This document shows positions 17,877-26,574 of a stretch of 64,000 nucleotides of DNA, in pieces; position 1 is the first letter of the stretch; every line of letters begins with the position of its first letter. This stretch comes from Pseudomonas bohemica (GTDB lineage Bacteria; Pseudomonadota; Gammaproteobacteria; Pseudomonadales; Pseudomonadaceae): NCBI RefSeq assembly GCF_002934685.1, contig NZ_NKHL01000114.1, positions 131,697 to 195,696 on the forward strand. The letters are read 5' to 3'. The notes under the pieces are model-generated. The model did no database searches, was not told the origin of the DNA, and was given only the letters and a program-made list of their open reading frames with translations. Made by a program: the position numbers and the translations under genes.

Positions 17877-19346
17877 TCAACCTACGCGATAGTTCGGCGC
17901 TTCCTTGGTGATCTGCACGTCATGGACGTGGGATTCCGCCATGCCGGCGCCGGTGATGCGCACGAATTCAGGCTTGGTACGCATTTCCTGAATGTGGGCG
18001 CTGCCGGTGTAGCCCATTGAGGAACGCAGGCCACCCATCAACTGGTGAATGATGGCAGCCAGTGAGCCCTTGTAGGCAACGCGGCCTTCGATACCTTCCG
18101 GTACCAGTTTCTCGGCGCCTTCGGACGAGTCCTGGAAGTAGCGGTCCGAGGAGCCTTGCGCCTGGGACATGGCACCCAGTGAACCCATGCCACGGTAGGC
18201 CTTGTAAGAGCGCCCCTGGAACAGTTCGATTTCGCCTGGCGCCTCTTCGGTACCGGCGAACATCGAGCCCATCATCACGCAATAGGCACCCGCCACGATG
18301 GCCTTGGACAGGTCACCGGAGAAGCGAATGCCGCCGTCGGCGATCAGCGGAACGCCGCTGCCTTCCAGTGCCGAAGCTACGTTGGCGATGGCGCTGATCT
18401 GCGGCACGCCCACGCCAGCGACGATACGGGTGGTGCAGATGGAGCCAGGGCCGATACCGACCTTGACGCCGTCAGCGCCAGCTTCGACCAGTGCGCGTGC
18501 AGCAGCGCCGGTGGCGATGTTGCCGCCAATGACCTGCACGTCAGGGAAGTTCTGCTTGACCCAGCGAACGCGGTCGATCACACCTTTGGAGTGGCCGTGC
18601 GCGGTGTCGACGACGATGACGTCAACGCCCGCCGCGACCAGAGCATTGACGCGCTCGCCAGTGTCCTTGCCAGTGCCGACTGCAGCACCAACACGCAAAC
18701 GACCTTGATCGTCCTTGCTGGCCAGCGGATAGGCCTTGGATTTCTCGATGTCCTTGACGGTCATCATGCCCTTGAGCGCGAACTTGTCGTCGACGATCAG
18801 GACTTTTTCCAGTCGGTGCTTGTGCAACAGATCGCGGACTTCGTACTTGTCGGCGCCTTCACGAACGGTGACCAGACGCTCTTTGGGCGTCATCACTTCA
18901 CGTACAGGTACATCCAGACGGTTTTCGAAACGAACGTCGCGAGAGGTCACGATGCCAACGAGTTCACCGTCGTGCAGGACCGGAACGCCGGAAATGTTGT
19001 GTTGACGTGTAAGTTCGAACAGATCACGAACGGTGGCGTCAGCCTCGATGGTGATCGGATCCTTGACCACACCCGCTTCGAACTTCTTGACCTTGCGCAC
19101 TTCGGCAGCCTGCTGCTCGATGGTCATGTTCTTGTGGATGATGCCGATGCCGCCTTCCTGAGCCATGGCGATGGCCAGACGGGCTTCGGTAACGGTGTCC
19201 ATAGCGGCGGAAACGAGGGGGATGTTCAGTTCGATGCCACGGGTCAATCGGGTTTTCAGACTGACTTCGTTGGGAAGCACCTCGGAATAACCGGGCACAA
19301 GGAGAATGTCGTCGAATGTAAGGGCTTCTTGGCTGATACGCAGCAT
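17877..19346 (-). CDS. guaB: Inosine-5'-monophosphate dehydrogenase
   Basis: Oxidises IMP to XMP with NAD+, the committed step to GMP. 489 residues. TIM barrel interrupted by two CBS motifs (about residues 95-200), active-site cysteine near residue 305 in GIGPGSICTTRIV, and flap sequence SQAQGSSDRYFQ. First gene of guaBA; the promoter should lie in 19347-19470. Confidence 0.98.
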   Translation of the reverse strand: MLRISQEALTFDDILLVPGYSEVLPNEVSLKTRLTRGIELNIPLVSAAMDTVTEARLAIAMAQEGGIGIIHKNMTIEQQAAEVRKVKKFEAGVVKDPITIEADATVRDLFELTRQHNISGVPVLHDGELVGIVTSRDVRFENRLDVPVREVMTPKERLVTVREGADKYEVRDLLHKHRLEKVLIVDDKFALKGMMTVKDIEKSKAYPLASKDDQGRLRVGAAVGTGKDTGERVNALVAAGVDVIVVDTAHGHSKGVIDRVRWVKQNFPDVQVIGGNIATGAAARALVEAGADGVKVGIGPGSICTTRIVAGVGVPQISAIANVASALEGSGVPLIADGGIRFSGDLSKAIVAGAYCVMMGSMFAGTEEAPGEIELFQGRSYKAYRGMGSLGAMSQAQGSSDRYFQDSSEGAEKLVPEGIEGRVAYKGSLAAIIHQLMGGLRSSMGYTGSAHIQEMRTKPEFVRITGAGMAESHVHDVQITKEAPNYRVG

Positions 19347-19471
19347 CGCTGGGCTCCCGAGCGGGAAAATGGAAGCGCGCCATTATACCCAGACAGACGC
19401 CCTTGCTCAATGTAAAGATCAGCCTATTTGCTAATCGAAATGATCGACCGTTCTATGGCAAGGTCCTGCTT

Positions 19472-20020
19472 TTATAGCCGGACTTTGACGACGGACACCG
19501 GGCGATCCAGACGTTCGGCGAACTCTTCCACGAAGCTTGCCTTGAAGCCGGCATCCAGCCAGTCGTTGAAGATGAATCCCAGGTTGGAAAAGCCGCATGG
19601 ATCGAGAAAAAGGAAGCCATTGATGTCGTCTTCGTGGCGACATTCCGGGCAGATGAAGTTGTCGGTATGACCCGGCATCCACTCTTCCAGACTGTCGAAC
19701 AGCGCTTCGCCGATCTCGCGGCGGCATTCGGGGCACCCGGCCTCCTCCTTGAAGCCTTGCTGCGGTGTATAGATGCAGCGCTTGAGCACGATTTCCAGGC
19801 CATTGACCGCTTGGCCATAAGGCAACGCATCAGGGTTTTCGACGAAGCGTCGGGCACCTGGAGCGATCGCGTAGGCCATACGATTGAAACTGCGCCCGCA
19901 GGTGGTCAGGTTTTGCTCGACCACGCCAAGCTTCACCAGCCAGCGCAGGATCGCCCGCGCCTTCGCCTCATGGGCCGGAAAGCTGGAGATTTGCGGGACG
20001 ATGATGCTTTGCGTGTTCAT
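19472..20020 (-). CDS. Conserved zinc-ribbon-like protein of unknown function
   Basis: 182 residues, starting MNTQSIIVPQISSFPAHEAK. Two CPEC motifs (CPECRRE and CPECRHE) about 45 residues apart could bind one zinc ion. No signal peptide or membrane segment. The protein is one I remember as widely conserved in pseudomonads and often carrying an uninformative transporter label, which nothing here supports. Stands alone between guaB and the TauE-like gene. Confidence 0.75.
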   Translation of the reverse strand: MNTQSIIVPQISSFPAHEAKARAILRWLVKLGVVEQNLTTCGRSFNRMAYAIAPGARRFVENPDALPYGQAVNGLEIVLKRCIYTPQQGFKEEAGCPECRREIGEALFDSLEEWMPGHTDNFICPECRHEDDINGFLFLDPCGFSNLGFIFNDWLDAGFKASFVEEFAERLDRPVSVVKVRL

Positions 20021-20090
20021 GTCGGGCCTGTCTGACGCGTGATCGAGGGCGGCAGCTTAATACCACCGCCGACGAGGTCAAGTATCGCGT

Positions 20091-20876
20091 TCAGCCTGCC
20101 AAGTAGCGACCAATCAACGTGATGCCGCTGATCAGCACCATCCACGTTACTAGACGCACGAACGTTTCACGGGACAGACGCATGACCAGACGCCGACCAA
20201 TCCACGAGCCGACGATCATCGCTGGTAGCAAGCAGACCGCCAACACCAGCAACGAGAGCTGCGCATAGACGCCGGTGATCACGAACAGGCTCAGCCGCAC
20301 CATGGTGCTGCAACTGATGAGAGCGTTCTGCGTGGCGCGGGCCTGAGTCTTGTCGGTCAGGCGACCGTTGAGGTAGATCGCATATAAAAAGCCGCCGCTG
20401 CCGAACAGGGCGCCGAATAGCCCGCCCATGGTCCCCATCGGCACCGACCAGAGTGCCGACAGCTGCGTCGGGCGCACCTTCACCGCCAGGCTGTAGAGCG
20501 AATAGCCGACCAGGAACAGGCCCATCATTAACAGAAGGACATCGGACTTGAGGTTGAGCAGAAACAGCACACCCACCGTACAGCCGACCGCCATGCAGGG
20601 AATCATGCGCAGCAGCTCGCCTCGCACCACCGACTCCCGGGAAGGCAACAAGTGACTGAATGCAGCCAGGAAATCCAGCATGACCAGTAGCGGAATGATC
20701 CGTGACAAGGGCATGAAGTGGATCAGGATGGGGCCTGCGACCAAAGCGGTGCCGAAACCGGCAATGGCGAAGACCAGATAGGCCGCGATGACCCCGCCTT
20801 CGATGAACAGCCAGTCCATTGGGGTCAGCCCCAGCGAATCGACAACGCCCGACAATTCGGCGAGGGTGGTGAGCAT
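20091..20876 (-). CDS. TauE/SafE-family permease
   Basis: Inner-membrane protein of 261 residues with about eight hydrophobic segments and the family's internally repeated Gly-rich pattern (FAIAGFGTALVAGPILIHF and MGTMGGLFGALFGSGGFLY). Family members export sulfite, sulfoacetate or related anions; the substrate here is unknown. The start at 20876 has a GGAAG site 5 bases upstream; the longer frame runs into the REP element. Confidence 0.85.
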   Translation of the reverse strand: MLTTLAELSGVVDSLGLTPMDWLFIEGGVIAAYLVFAIAGFGTALVAGPILIHFMPLSRIIPLLVMLDFLAAFSHLLPSRESVVRGELLRMIPCMAVGCTVGVLFLLNLKSDVLLLMMGLFLVGYSLYSLAVKVRPTQLSALWSVPMGTMGGLFGALFGSGGFLYAIYLNGRLTDKTQARATQNALISCSTMVRLSLFVITGVYAQLSLLVLAVCLLPAMIVGSWIGRRLVMRLSRETFVRLVTWMVLISGITLIGRYLAG

Positions 20877-20914
20877 TTTTCTTCCATGAATCGTTGAGTG
20901 GGGGGTGGAGAATA

Positions 20915-21004
20915 CTGTAAGAGCACGCTTGCCCGCGATTGCGTTGTGCCAGTCACCAGACATTTGCCTGAATTTTCCCCCTCCCAGGCAAGCGCGCTCC
21001 TACA
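20915..21004. repeat. REP/REPIN palindromic element, copy 3
   Basis: TAAGAGCACGCTTGCCCGCG at the left and GGCAAGCGCGCTCCTACA at the right are inverted copies of the arms at 7590-7680, less well matched. Located between the divergent TauE-like gene and xseA. Confidence 0.75.
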
Positions 21005-21072
21005 ATGCCAATTGGCGCATCCGGCCGATCAACTGTGGTGACCCGTGCCCTAATGCCTTTATCATGCCCGCC

Positions 21073-22452
21073 ATGATCAAAGACCCCTTCGCAAGACTCG
21101 GCCTTGACCGGGAAGTCCTCACTGTCAGCCAACTCAACGGCCGCGCCCGCGTGCTGCTGGAGGATGTGTTCTCCAACATCTGGGTCGAGGGCGAGATTTC
21201 CAACTTGTCGCGCCCGGCATCCGGCCACGTTTACTTCACGCTCAAGGACACCGGCGCTCAGGTGCGTTGCGCACTGTTTCGCAGCAACGCCGCGCGGGTA
21301 CGCCAGGCGCTGAAGGACGGTCTGGCGGTCAAGGTGCGCGGTAAGGTCTCGCTGTTCGAAGGGCGTGGCGATTATCAGCTGATTCTCGACACCGTTGAGC
21401 CCGCCGGTGATGGCGCACTGCGTCTGGCCTTCGACGCGCTGAAAGACAAACTCAACGCCGAAGGTCTGTTCAGCGCCGAGCGCAAGGTGCCACTGCCGCT
21501 GCATCCACAGCGTATCGGCATCGTCAGTTCTCCCACCGGCGCGGTGATCCGCGACATCATCAGCGTGTTCCGCCGCCGCGCGCCGCAGGTCGAACTGACA
21601 CTGATCCCGACTGCGGTGCAGGGCCGCGAAGCGATCAATCAGATCGTCCGCGCGCTGAAACTGGCCGACTCCCGCGGCTTCGACGCGTTGATTCTGGCCC
21701 GTGGCGGCGGCTCGCTGGAGGACCTGTGGTGTTTCAACGAAGAAGCGGTCGCCCGTGCCATCGATGCCTGCGTGACGCCTATCGTCAGCGCAGTCGGTCA
21801 TGAAACCGACGTCTCTATCAGTGATTTCGTCGCCGACATCCGCGCGCCGACGCCGTCTGCGGCTGCCGAACTGCTGGCCCCTGATTCGAGTGACCTGCAT
21901 CGTCGGGTTGAAAGCCTGCAACGTCGACTGATCAGCCGCATGCAGGATCGGCTGATGCGCGAGCAACTGCGGCTGGACGGCATTTCCCGTCGCTTGCGTC
22001 ATCCAGGCGAACGTCTGCGCCAGCGCGCCCAGCGCCTGGACGATCTGGACATGCGCATGCGCCGGGCATTCGAACAGCAGATGCACAAGCGCCACGTGCG
22101 CATGACGCATCTTGAAAGCCGTCTGGCGGCACAACATCCCGGGCGCACCCTTGCGTTTCTGCGTCAGCGGCTGGATGTGCTGGCCGAGCGCCTGCCCCGT
22201 GCGATCAGGGAAAACCTCAAGACACGGCGCCTGCAGTTGCAGAGCCAGGTGCAGACCCTGAACGTGGTCAGCCCGCTTGCCACTCTCGGTCGCGGATATA
22301 GCATCATGCTGGACGAGCGCGGCAGAGCCATTCGTGCCGCCGAGCAGACGCACACCGGCCAGCGCCTGACGGCAAAGCTGGGCGACGGCGAGCTGCAAGT
22401 ACGGGTCGAAGACAATCATCTGACACCCGTCACCCTTTCTCTTCTGGACTGA
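21073..22452 (+). CDS. xseA: Exodeoxyribonuclease VII large subunit
   Basis: Large subunit of the nuclease that degrades single-stranded DNA to oligonucleotides, working with XseB (not in this window). 459 residues from MIKDPFARLGLDREVLTV, which agrees with pseudomonad homologues. N-terminal OB-fold (VWEGEISN-type segment NIWVEGEISNLSRPASGHVY), catalytic-core segments RGGGSLEDLWCFNEE and SAVGHETDVSISDFVAD, then a long coiled coil rich in Arg/Gln/Leu. An alternative ATG lies three codons upstream (21064). Confidence 0.97.
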   Translation: MIKDPFARLGLDREVLTVSQLNGRARVLLEDVFSNIWVEGEISNLSRPASGHVYFTLKDTGAQVRCALFRSNAARVRQALKDGLAVKVRGKVSLFEGRGDYQLILDTVEPAGDGALRLAFDALKDKLNAEGLFSAERKVPLPLHPQRIGIVSSPTGAVIRDIISVFRRRAPQVELTLIPTAVQGREAINQIVRALKLADSRGFDALILARGGGSLEDLWCFNEEAVARAIDACVTPIVSAVGHETDVSISDFVADIRAPTPSAAAELLAPDSSDLHRRVESLQRRLISRMQDRLMREQLRLDGISRRLRHPGERLRQRAQRLDDLDMRMRRAFEQQMHKRHVRMTHLESRLAAQHPGRTLAFLRQRLDVLAERLPRAIRENLKTRRLQLQSQVQTLNVVSPLATLGRGYSIMLDERGRAIRAAEQTHTGQRLTAKLGDGELQVRVEDNHLTPVTLSLLD

Positions 22453-22455
22453 TCG

Positions 22456-23298
22456 ATGCTGCCTGTTATCTTCCGTTCTCTGGCCGGGGCCGCGCTGGCC
22501 ATGTGTCTGGCGCTCCCGGCGCATGCCGACAGTTACATTTCACGCCTGCTGAACAAGCCCGTGCCCGGCGGTGTTGCGGTGGTGGACCTCGGCGTGGCCG
22601 CTCAGGCGCCGAAAGCCACTTTTCAGGGCAAACCGGTGCTGGTGGTCAAGGATCAGGACGCTCGCTGGCTGGCCGTTGTCGGCATCCCGTTGAGCGTCAA
22701 ACCCGGCGCTTTGCAGCAGGTGAACAGTGGCGGTCGTAATTTGCCGTTCACGGTGGGCAGCAAGAAATACCCTGAGCAGCACATCACCCTGAAGAATCAG
22801 CGACAGGTCAACCCGAACCCCGACGACTTGAAGCGCATCGAGCAGGAGCTGGATGTGCAGGTGCGCGCCTATCGCAGCTTCAGCCCCGTCACGCCGAGCA
22901 ACCTGTTGCTGGACAAACCAGTGGACGGCCCGCTTTCGAGCAAATTCGGCGTGCGCCGATTCTTCAACGGCGAAGAACGCAACCCTCATGCCGGCCTGGA
23001 CTTCGCGGTTCCGGCAGGCACGCCGATCAAGTCGCCGGCTGCTGGCAAGGTCATCCTGATCGGTAACTACTTCTTCAACGGCAACACCGTGTTCGTCGAC
23101 CACGGCCAAGGCTTTATCAGCATGTTCTGCCACATGTCGAAGATCGACGTGATAGTCGGCGACGCCGTGCCTCGCGGCGGTGTAGTGGGTCGCGTCGGTT
23201 CCACCGGCCGCGCCACAGGGCCGCATATGCACTGGAACGTCAGCTTGAACGATGCGCGGGTCGACCCGGCGATCTTCATCAATGCGTTTCAACCTTAA
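22456..23298 (+). CDS. Secreted M23-family peptidoglycan endopeptidase
   Basis: 280 residues with a cleavable signal peptide (ALPAHADS, cut near residue 24). The C-terminal half is a LytM/M23 domain with zinc motifs NPHAGLDF (HxxxD) and GPHMHWNV (HxH), both intact, so an active Zn-endopeptidase cleaving peptide cross-links is expected. It follows xseA by 3 bases and is probably cotranscribed. Confidence 0.92.
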   Translation: MLPVIFRSLAGAALAMCLALPAHADSYISRLLNKPVPGGVAVVDLGVAAQAPKATFQGKPVLVVKDQDARWLAVVGIPLSVKPGALQQVNSGGRNLPFTVGSKKYPEQHITLKNQRQVNPNPDDLKRIEQELDVQVRAYRSFSPVTPSNLLLDKPVDGPLSSKFGVRRFFNGEERNPHAGLDFAVPAGTPIKSPAAGKVILIGNYFFNGNTVFVDHGQGFISMFCHMSKIDVIVGDAVPRGGVVGRVGSTGRATGPHMHWNVSLNDARVDPAIFINAFQP

Positions 23299-23327
23299 GA
23301 TCCAATCCCAAGACGCGCTGCAAAACT

Positions 23328-23418
23328 CGCGGGAGTGAGCTTGCTCACGAAAGCGACATCACACTCACCAACGATGTTGAACATGCCCACGTATTCGTGA
23401 GCAAGCTCACCTCCGCAC
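23328..23418. repeat. REP-like palindrome of a second family
   Basis: GGGAGTGAGCTTGCTCACGA and its inverted partner TCGTGAGCAAGCTCACCTCC lie about 50 bases apart. The core GTGAGCTTGCTCAC is itself palindromic. The arms differ from the other three elements of the window. Confidence 0.75.
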
Positions 23419-23574
23419 GAGATGCATTGCGGCTTACGAACGCGGCCAACAATAAATAGTCGCCAACCCCCGATCAGCCGCTAAAAAATCGCGAACAGCG
23501 GCGTGTTTCGAGTTCTTATCCCAATTTTTTCCAACTGCTTGCCAGCTTTCATCTCATTGTTTACGGTTGGAGGC

Positions 23575-23652
23575 ATGAAAACCTCCCAAACCCTCATTTT
23601 GCTGCGTCAACATCGCTGCCTCAGTCTCGTCAGTGCACGACTGCCAGGCTAA
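23575..23652 (+). CDS. Candidate leucine-rich leader peptide of leuA
   Basis: A 25-codon frame, MKTSQTLILLRQHRCLSLVS plus a short tail, preceded by a good GGAGG site and ending 83 bases before leuA. Six of 25 residues are leucine, including a Leu-Ile-Leu-Leu run, which is the expected make-up of an attenuator peptide sensing charged tRNA-Leu. I see a small GGCCG/CGGCC stem downstream but no classical T-run terminator, so the mechanism is inferred. Confidence 0.5.
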   Translation: MKTSQTLILLRQHRCLSLVSARLPG

Positions 23653-23735
23653 ATAGCGGTGCCTCGACCCTGTCTGTCTAAATTAATCGGCTGGCCGCCT
23701 TCTCTCGGCCCTGAGTACAAAAAAGGATTACTCCC

Positions 23736-25421
23736 ATGTCCATGCTCAAAGATCCCTCGAAGAAGTACCGCGCATTTCCTGTCATCGACTTGCCTGACCG
23801 CGCCTGGCCTTCCAGGACCATTACCGAGGTGCCGATCTGGTGCAGTTCCGACCTGCGTGACGGTAACCAATCGCTGATCGAGCCTATGGATTCGGTCAAG
23901 AAACTGCGTTTCTGGAAAACCCTGGTTCAAGTGGGCGTCAAGGAGATCGAAGCGTCCTTCCCGGCCGCTTCCCAGACTGATTTCGACTTCGTCCGCACCC
24001 TGATCGAAGACGGTCACATCCCGGATGACACCACCATTCAGGTGCTGACCCAAGGCCGTGAAGACCTGATCGCGCGCACCTTCGAATCCCTGCGTGGCGC
24101 CAAGAAAGCCATCGTGCATCTTTATAACGCCACATCGCCGTCGTTCCGCCGCATCGTCTTCAATCAGGACAAGGACGGCATCAAGGCCATCGCGGTCAAT
24201 GCCGCCAAGCTGTTCGTCAAATACGCAGCCCAGCAGCCAGAAACCCAATGGCAGTTCGAGTACTCGCCGGAAACTTTCAGCGCCACCGAGTTGGATTTTG
24301 CCAAGGAAGTCTGTGACGCCGTGGTCGAAGTCTGGAACGCTACGCCGCAGAACAAGGTGATCCTCAATCTGCCAGCGACCGTTGAAGTCGCCACGCCGAA
24401 CATCTATGCCGACCAGATCGAGTGGTTCTGCCGCAATATCAACCGTCGCGACAGCGTGATCATCAGCCTGCACACCCACAACGACCGCGGCACAGGCGTT
24501 GCTGCGACCGAACTGGGGCTGATGGCCGGTGCCGATCGCGTCGAAGGCTGTCTGTTCGGCAACGGCGAGCGTACCGGTAACGTCGATCTGGTGACGGTTG
24601 CCCTCAATATGTACACCCAGGGTCTGAACCCGCAACTGAACTTCTCCGACATCGACGGCGTGCGCAAGGTTGTCGAAGAGTGCAACCAGATTCCGGTGCA
24701 CCCGCGTCATCCGTACGTTGGCGATCTGGTCCATACCGCGTTCTCCGGCTCGCACCAGGACGCCATCCGCAAGGGCTTCACCCAGCAGAAAGAGGACGCG
24801 CTGTGGGAAGTGCCGTACCTGCCAATCGACCCGGCGGACATCGGCCGCAGCTACGAAGCGGTGATTCGCGTGAACAGCCAGTCCGGCAAGGGTGGCATCA
24901 CCTATCTGCTGGAACAGGAATACGGCATCTCCCTGCCGCGTCGCATGCAGATCGAGTTCAGCCAGGTGGTTCAGGGCGAAACCGATCGTCTGGGCCTGGA
25001 AATGACCGCGCAGCAGATCTACTCCCTGTTCAAGACTGAATACCTGCAAGCCAATAAGCCTTATGCGCTGGTCAGCCATCGTCTGCAGGAAGAAAACGGT
25101 CACAGCGCGGTTGAAGTCGAAGTCACCGGCAAGGGTGACGGCGAAAGCAACCTGCACTGGAAAGGCCGCGGCAACGGTGCGTTGGAGGCCCTGGTGGCCG
25201 GTCTGCCGGTCAAGGCGGAAATCATGGACTATAACGAGCACGCCATCGGCGCAGGCACCACGGCCAAGGCTGCTGCCTACATTGAACTGCGCGTGAACGG
25301 TGATCGTGCAGTGCACGGTGTCGGCATCGACGAGAACATCACCACCGCCAGTTTCAAGGCGCTGTTCAGCGCGTTGAATCGCGCGCTGATCCAGGCCGAG
25401 TCTGCGGCACAGGCTGCCTGA
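23736..25421 (+). CDS. leuA: 2-isopropylmalate synthase
   Basis: First step of leucine synthesis: 2-ketoisovalerate + acetyl-CoA to 2-isopropylmalate. 561 residues, the longer LeuA type 2. TIM barrel with SSDLRDGNQSL and metal-site motif LHTHNDRGTGVAATELG; C-terminal LeuA regulatory domain (from about residue 420) for leucine feedback. A second in-frame ATG two codons in is equally possible. Followed by a strong terminator. Confidence 0.97.
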   Translation: MSMLKDPSKKYRAFPVIDLPDRAWPSRTITEVPIWCSSDLRDGNQSLIEPMDSVKKLRFWKTLVQVGVKEIEASFPAASQTDFDFVRTLIEDGHIPDDTTIQVLTQGREDLIARTFESLRGAKKAIVHLYNATSPSFRRIVFNQDKDGIKAIAVNAAKLFVKYAAQQPETQWQFEYSPETFSATELDFAKEVCDAVVEVWNATPQNKVILNLPATVEVATPNIYADQIEWFCRNINRRDSVIISLHTHNDRGTGVAATELGLMAGADRVEGCLFGNGERTGNVDLVTVALNMYTQGLNPQLNFSDIDGVRKVVEECNQIPVHPRHPYVGDLVHTAFSGSHQDAIRKGFTQQKEDALWEVPYLPIDPADIGRSYEAVIRVNSQSGKGGITYLLEQEYGISLPRRMQIEFSQVVQGETDRLGLEMTAQQIYSLFKTEYLQANKPYALVSHRLQEENGHSAVEVEVTGKGDGESNLHWKGRGNGALEALVAGLPVKAEIMDYNEHAIGAGTTAKAAAYIELRVNGDRAVHGVGIDENITTASFKALFSALNRALIQAESAAQAA

Positions 25422-25494
25422 TCGGAGCAGGCTGAGAAGGTCACCGCCACAGTCGGTGTGGCGGCCCACCTCGGAATCGCACCGCAGCCGCAAA

Positions 25495-25528
25495 AAAGGC
25501 CCTGAAGCGAACGCTTCGGGGTCTTTTC
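25495..25528 (+). terminator. Rho-independent terminator of leuA
   Basis: CCCTGAAGCG and CGCTTCGGGG form a 10-bp stem with an AA loop, followed by TCTTTTC and preceded by an A-run, so it may act in both directions. Confidence 0.85.
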
Positions 25529-25545
25529 ACTTCTGGCCTTTTTAA

Positions 25546-25956
25546 TCAGGCAGTGGTGCTGACGCTATCTTTCATCAGTTCGAGCAAGGCCGCCTGCTGA
25601 GCGTTCAACTGCGCCATGGTGCCAGCGATCTGCTGCTGGATAGCCATGACCTGCTGCGCCTTCTCCTGCTCGGGCGCGTTGCTATTCTGCGCTGCCGCCA
25701 GCTGTGCCTGCTGTTGCTGGAGGACCTTCTCGGTCTGCTTGATTTGCTCTTGCAGCTGCTTGATCGCCTGCTCCTGCGACGAGGTGGCCGCGTCATCTGC
25801 CTTGCCAGCGCCTGTGGCCTGAGGGTCTTTATAGACGTTTACCCGCAGATGCACATTGGTCGCGGTCGCGTCGTTCTTGGTGGGCTCGTCATTTTTGAAC
25901 CCAGCTGAGATAACGCTTGAGTAGGCACTCAACGAACTCGTGTTGATAGTGGTCAT
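25546..25956 (-). CDS. FlxA-like coiled-coil protein A
   Basis: 136 residues starting MTTINTSSLSAYSS; the second of two adjacent ATGs has the better GGGAG spacing. Residues about 65-125 are a Gln/Ala/Glu-rich coiled coil (KQLQEQIKQTEKVLQQQQAQ). No signal peptide. It resembles the FlxA-like family, small flagellum-coregulated proteins of unknown job, and is a paralogue of the next gene: same N-terminus (MTTIN.SSL..YSS) and same coiled-coil spacing. A sigma-28-like promoter lies upstream. Confidence 0.7.
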   Translation of the reverse strand: MTTINTSSLSAYSSVISAGFKNDEPTKNDATATNVHLRVNVYKDPQATGAGKADDAATSSQEQAIKQLQEQIKQTEKVLQQQQAQLAAAQNSNAPEQEKAQQVMAIQQQIAGTMAQLNAQQAALLELMKDSVSTTA

Positions 25957-25981
25957 CATGAACTCCCTGTTAGTGCACTTT

Positions 25982-26008
25982 GTATCGGCCTGCTTACAAA
26001 GAACTGAA
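25982..26008 (-). promoter_or_regulatory. Possible FliA (sigma-28) promoter for FlxA-like gene A
   Basis: Read on the minus strand: TTCAGTTC, 11 bases, GCCGATAC. Compared with TAAAGTTT-N11-GCCGATAA the -10 matches 7 of 8 and the -35 5 of 8. It lies about 25 bases upstream of the start codon. Confidence 0.6.
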
Positions 26009-26075
26009 GTTCACCAATCTGCGCGCGTGAAAATACCCCACGGCTGGGGCCATGGAGTATTTGCGGATCGGTTTG

Positions 26076-26516
26076 TCAGGCGGTGGTGTTGATGCTGCCC
26101 GACTGCTGCAACTGCACCAACGCCGCTTCCTGAGTAGCGAGGGTGGCGGAGGAGGAGGAAATCTGGGACTGAATGGCCATCGCCCGCTGGTTTTTTTCTT
26201 CGTCGGAGCCGCTGCCAGACTGAGCGGCCGCCAGTTGCTGCTGTTGTTCCTGCAACTGTTTTTGGGTTTCCTTGATTTGCTCTTCGAGCTTCTCGATCGC
26301 TTGTTCGCTTTCGCTGGAAGAACTGGAGCTGCCACCCGCGCCACCCGCGCCGCCTGCTGCACCGGCTTGTGTGGTGGAGGCGGTCGCGGCGGCTGCGGTG
26401 GTCGAGGTATCGCTGTCAGTGCTGTCGGTACTGGCGGTCGTGGTGGCGTCTTTCTTGACCGAGAGAGTGAAGCTGCTGGAGTAGGAAGCGAGTGAGGATG
26501 CGTTGATGGTGGTCAT
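26076..26516 (-). CDS. FlxA-like coiled-coil protein B
   Basis: 146 residues, start at 26516 with AGGAG seven bases ahead. N-terminus MTTINASSLASYSSSF, then a Thr/Ala/Gly/Ser low-complexity linker, then a coiled coil (EKLEEQIKETQKQLQEQQQQ) and a Ser/Ala tail ending NTTA. Same architecture as the previous gene but with an expanded linker; the two are a tandem duplication. Function unknown; flagellar co-regulation is inferred from promoter and family. Confidence 0.7.
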   Translation of the reverse strand: MTTINASSLASYSSSFTLSVKKDATTTASTDSTDSDTSTTAAAATASTTQAGAAGGAGGAGGSSSSSSESEQAIEKLEEQIKETQKQLQEQQQQLAAAQSGSGSDEEKNQRAMAIQSQISSSSATLATQEAALVQLQQSGSINTTA

Positions 26517-26541
26517 ACCGATCTCCTGTTTTGGTACAACG

Positions 26542-26569
26542 CTATCGACCGCATCCCCTTCAAACTCTA
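26542..26569 (-). promoter_or_regulatory. Possible FliA (sigma-28) promoter for FlxA-like gene B
   Basis: Minus strand: TAGAGTTT, 12 bases, GTCGATAG. The -35 matches 7 of 8 and the -10 6 of 8 of the sigma-28 consensus. About 25 bases upstream of the start codon, like the site of the paralogue. Confidence 0.5.
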
Positions 26570-26574
26570 TGACT

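Noticed and set aside
1589..23418. REP palindromes as a CRISPR array
   Set aside because: Copies are kilobases apart with no regular spacers and no cas genes.
23649..25493. 614-codon minus-strand frame opposite leuA
   Set aside because: Mirror frame of leuA; no domain recognisable.
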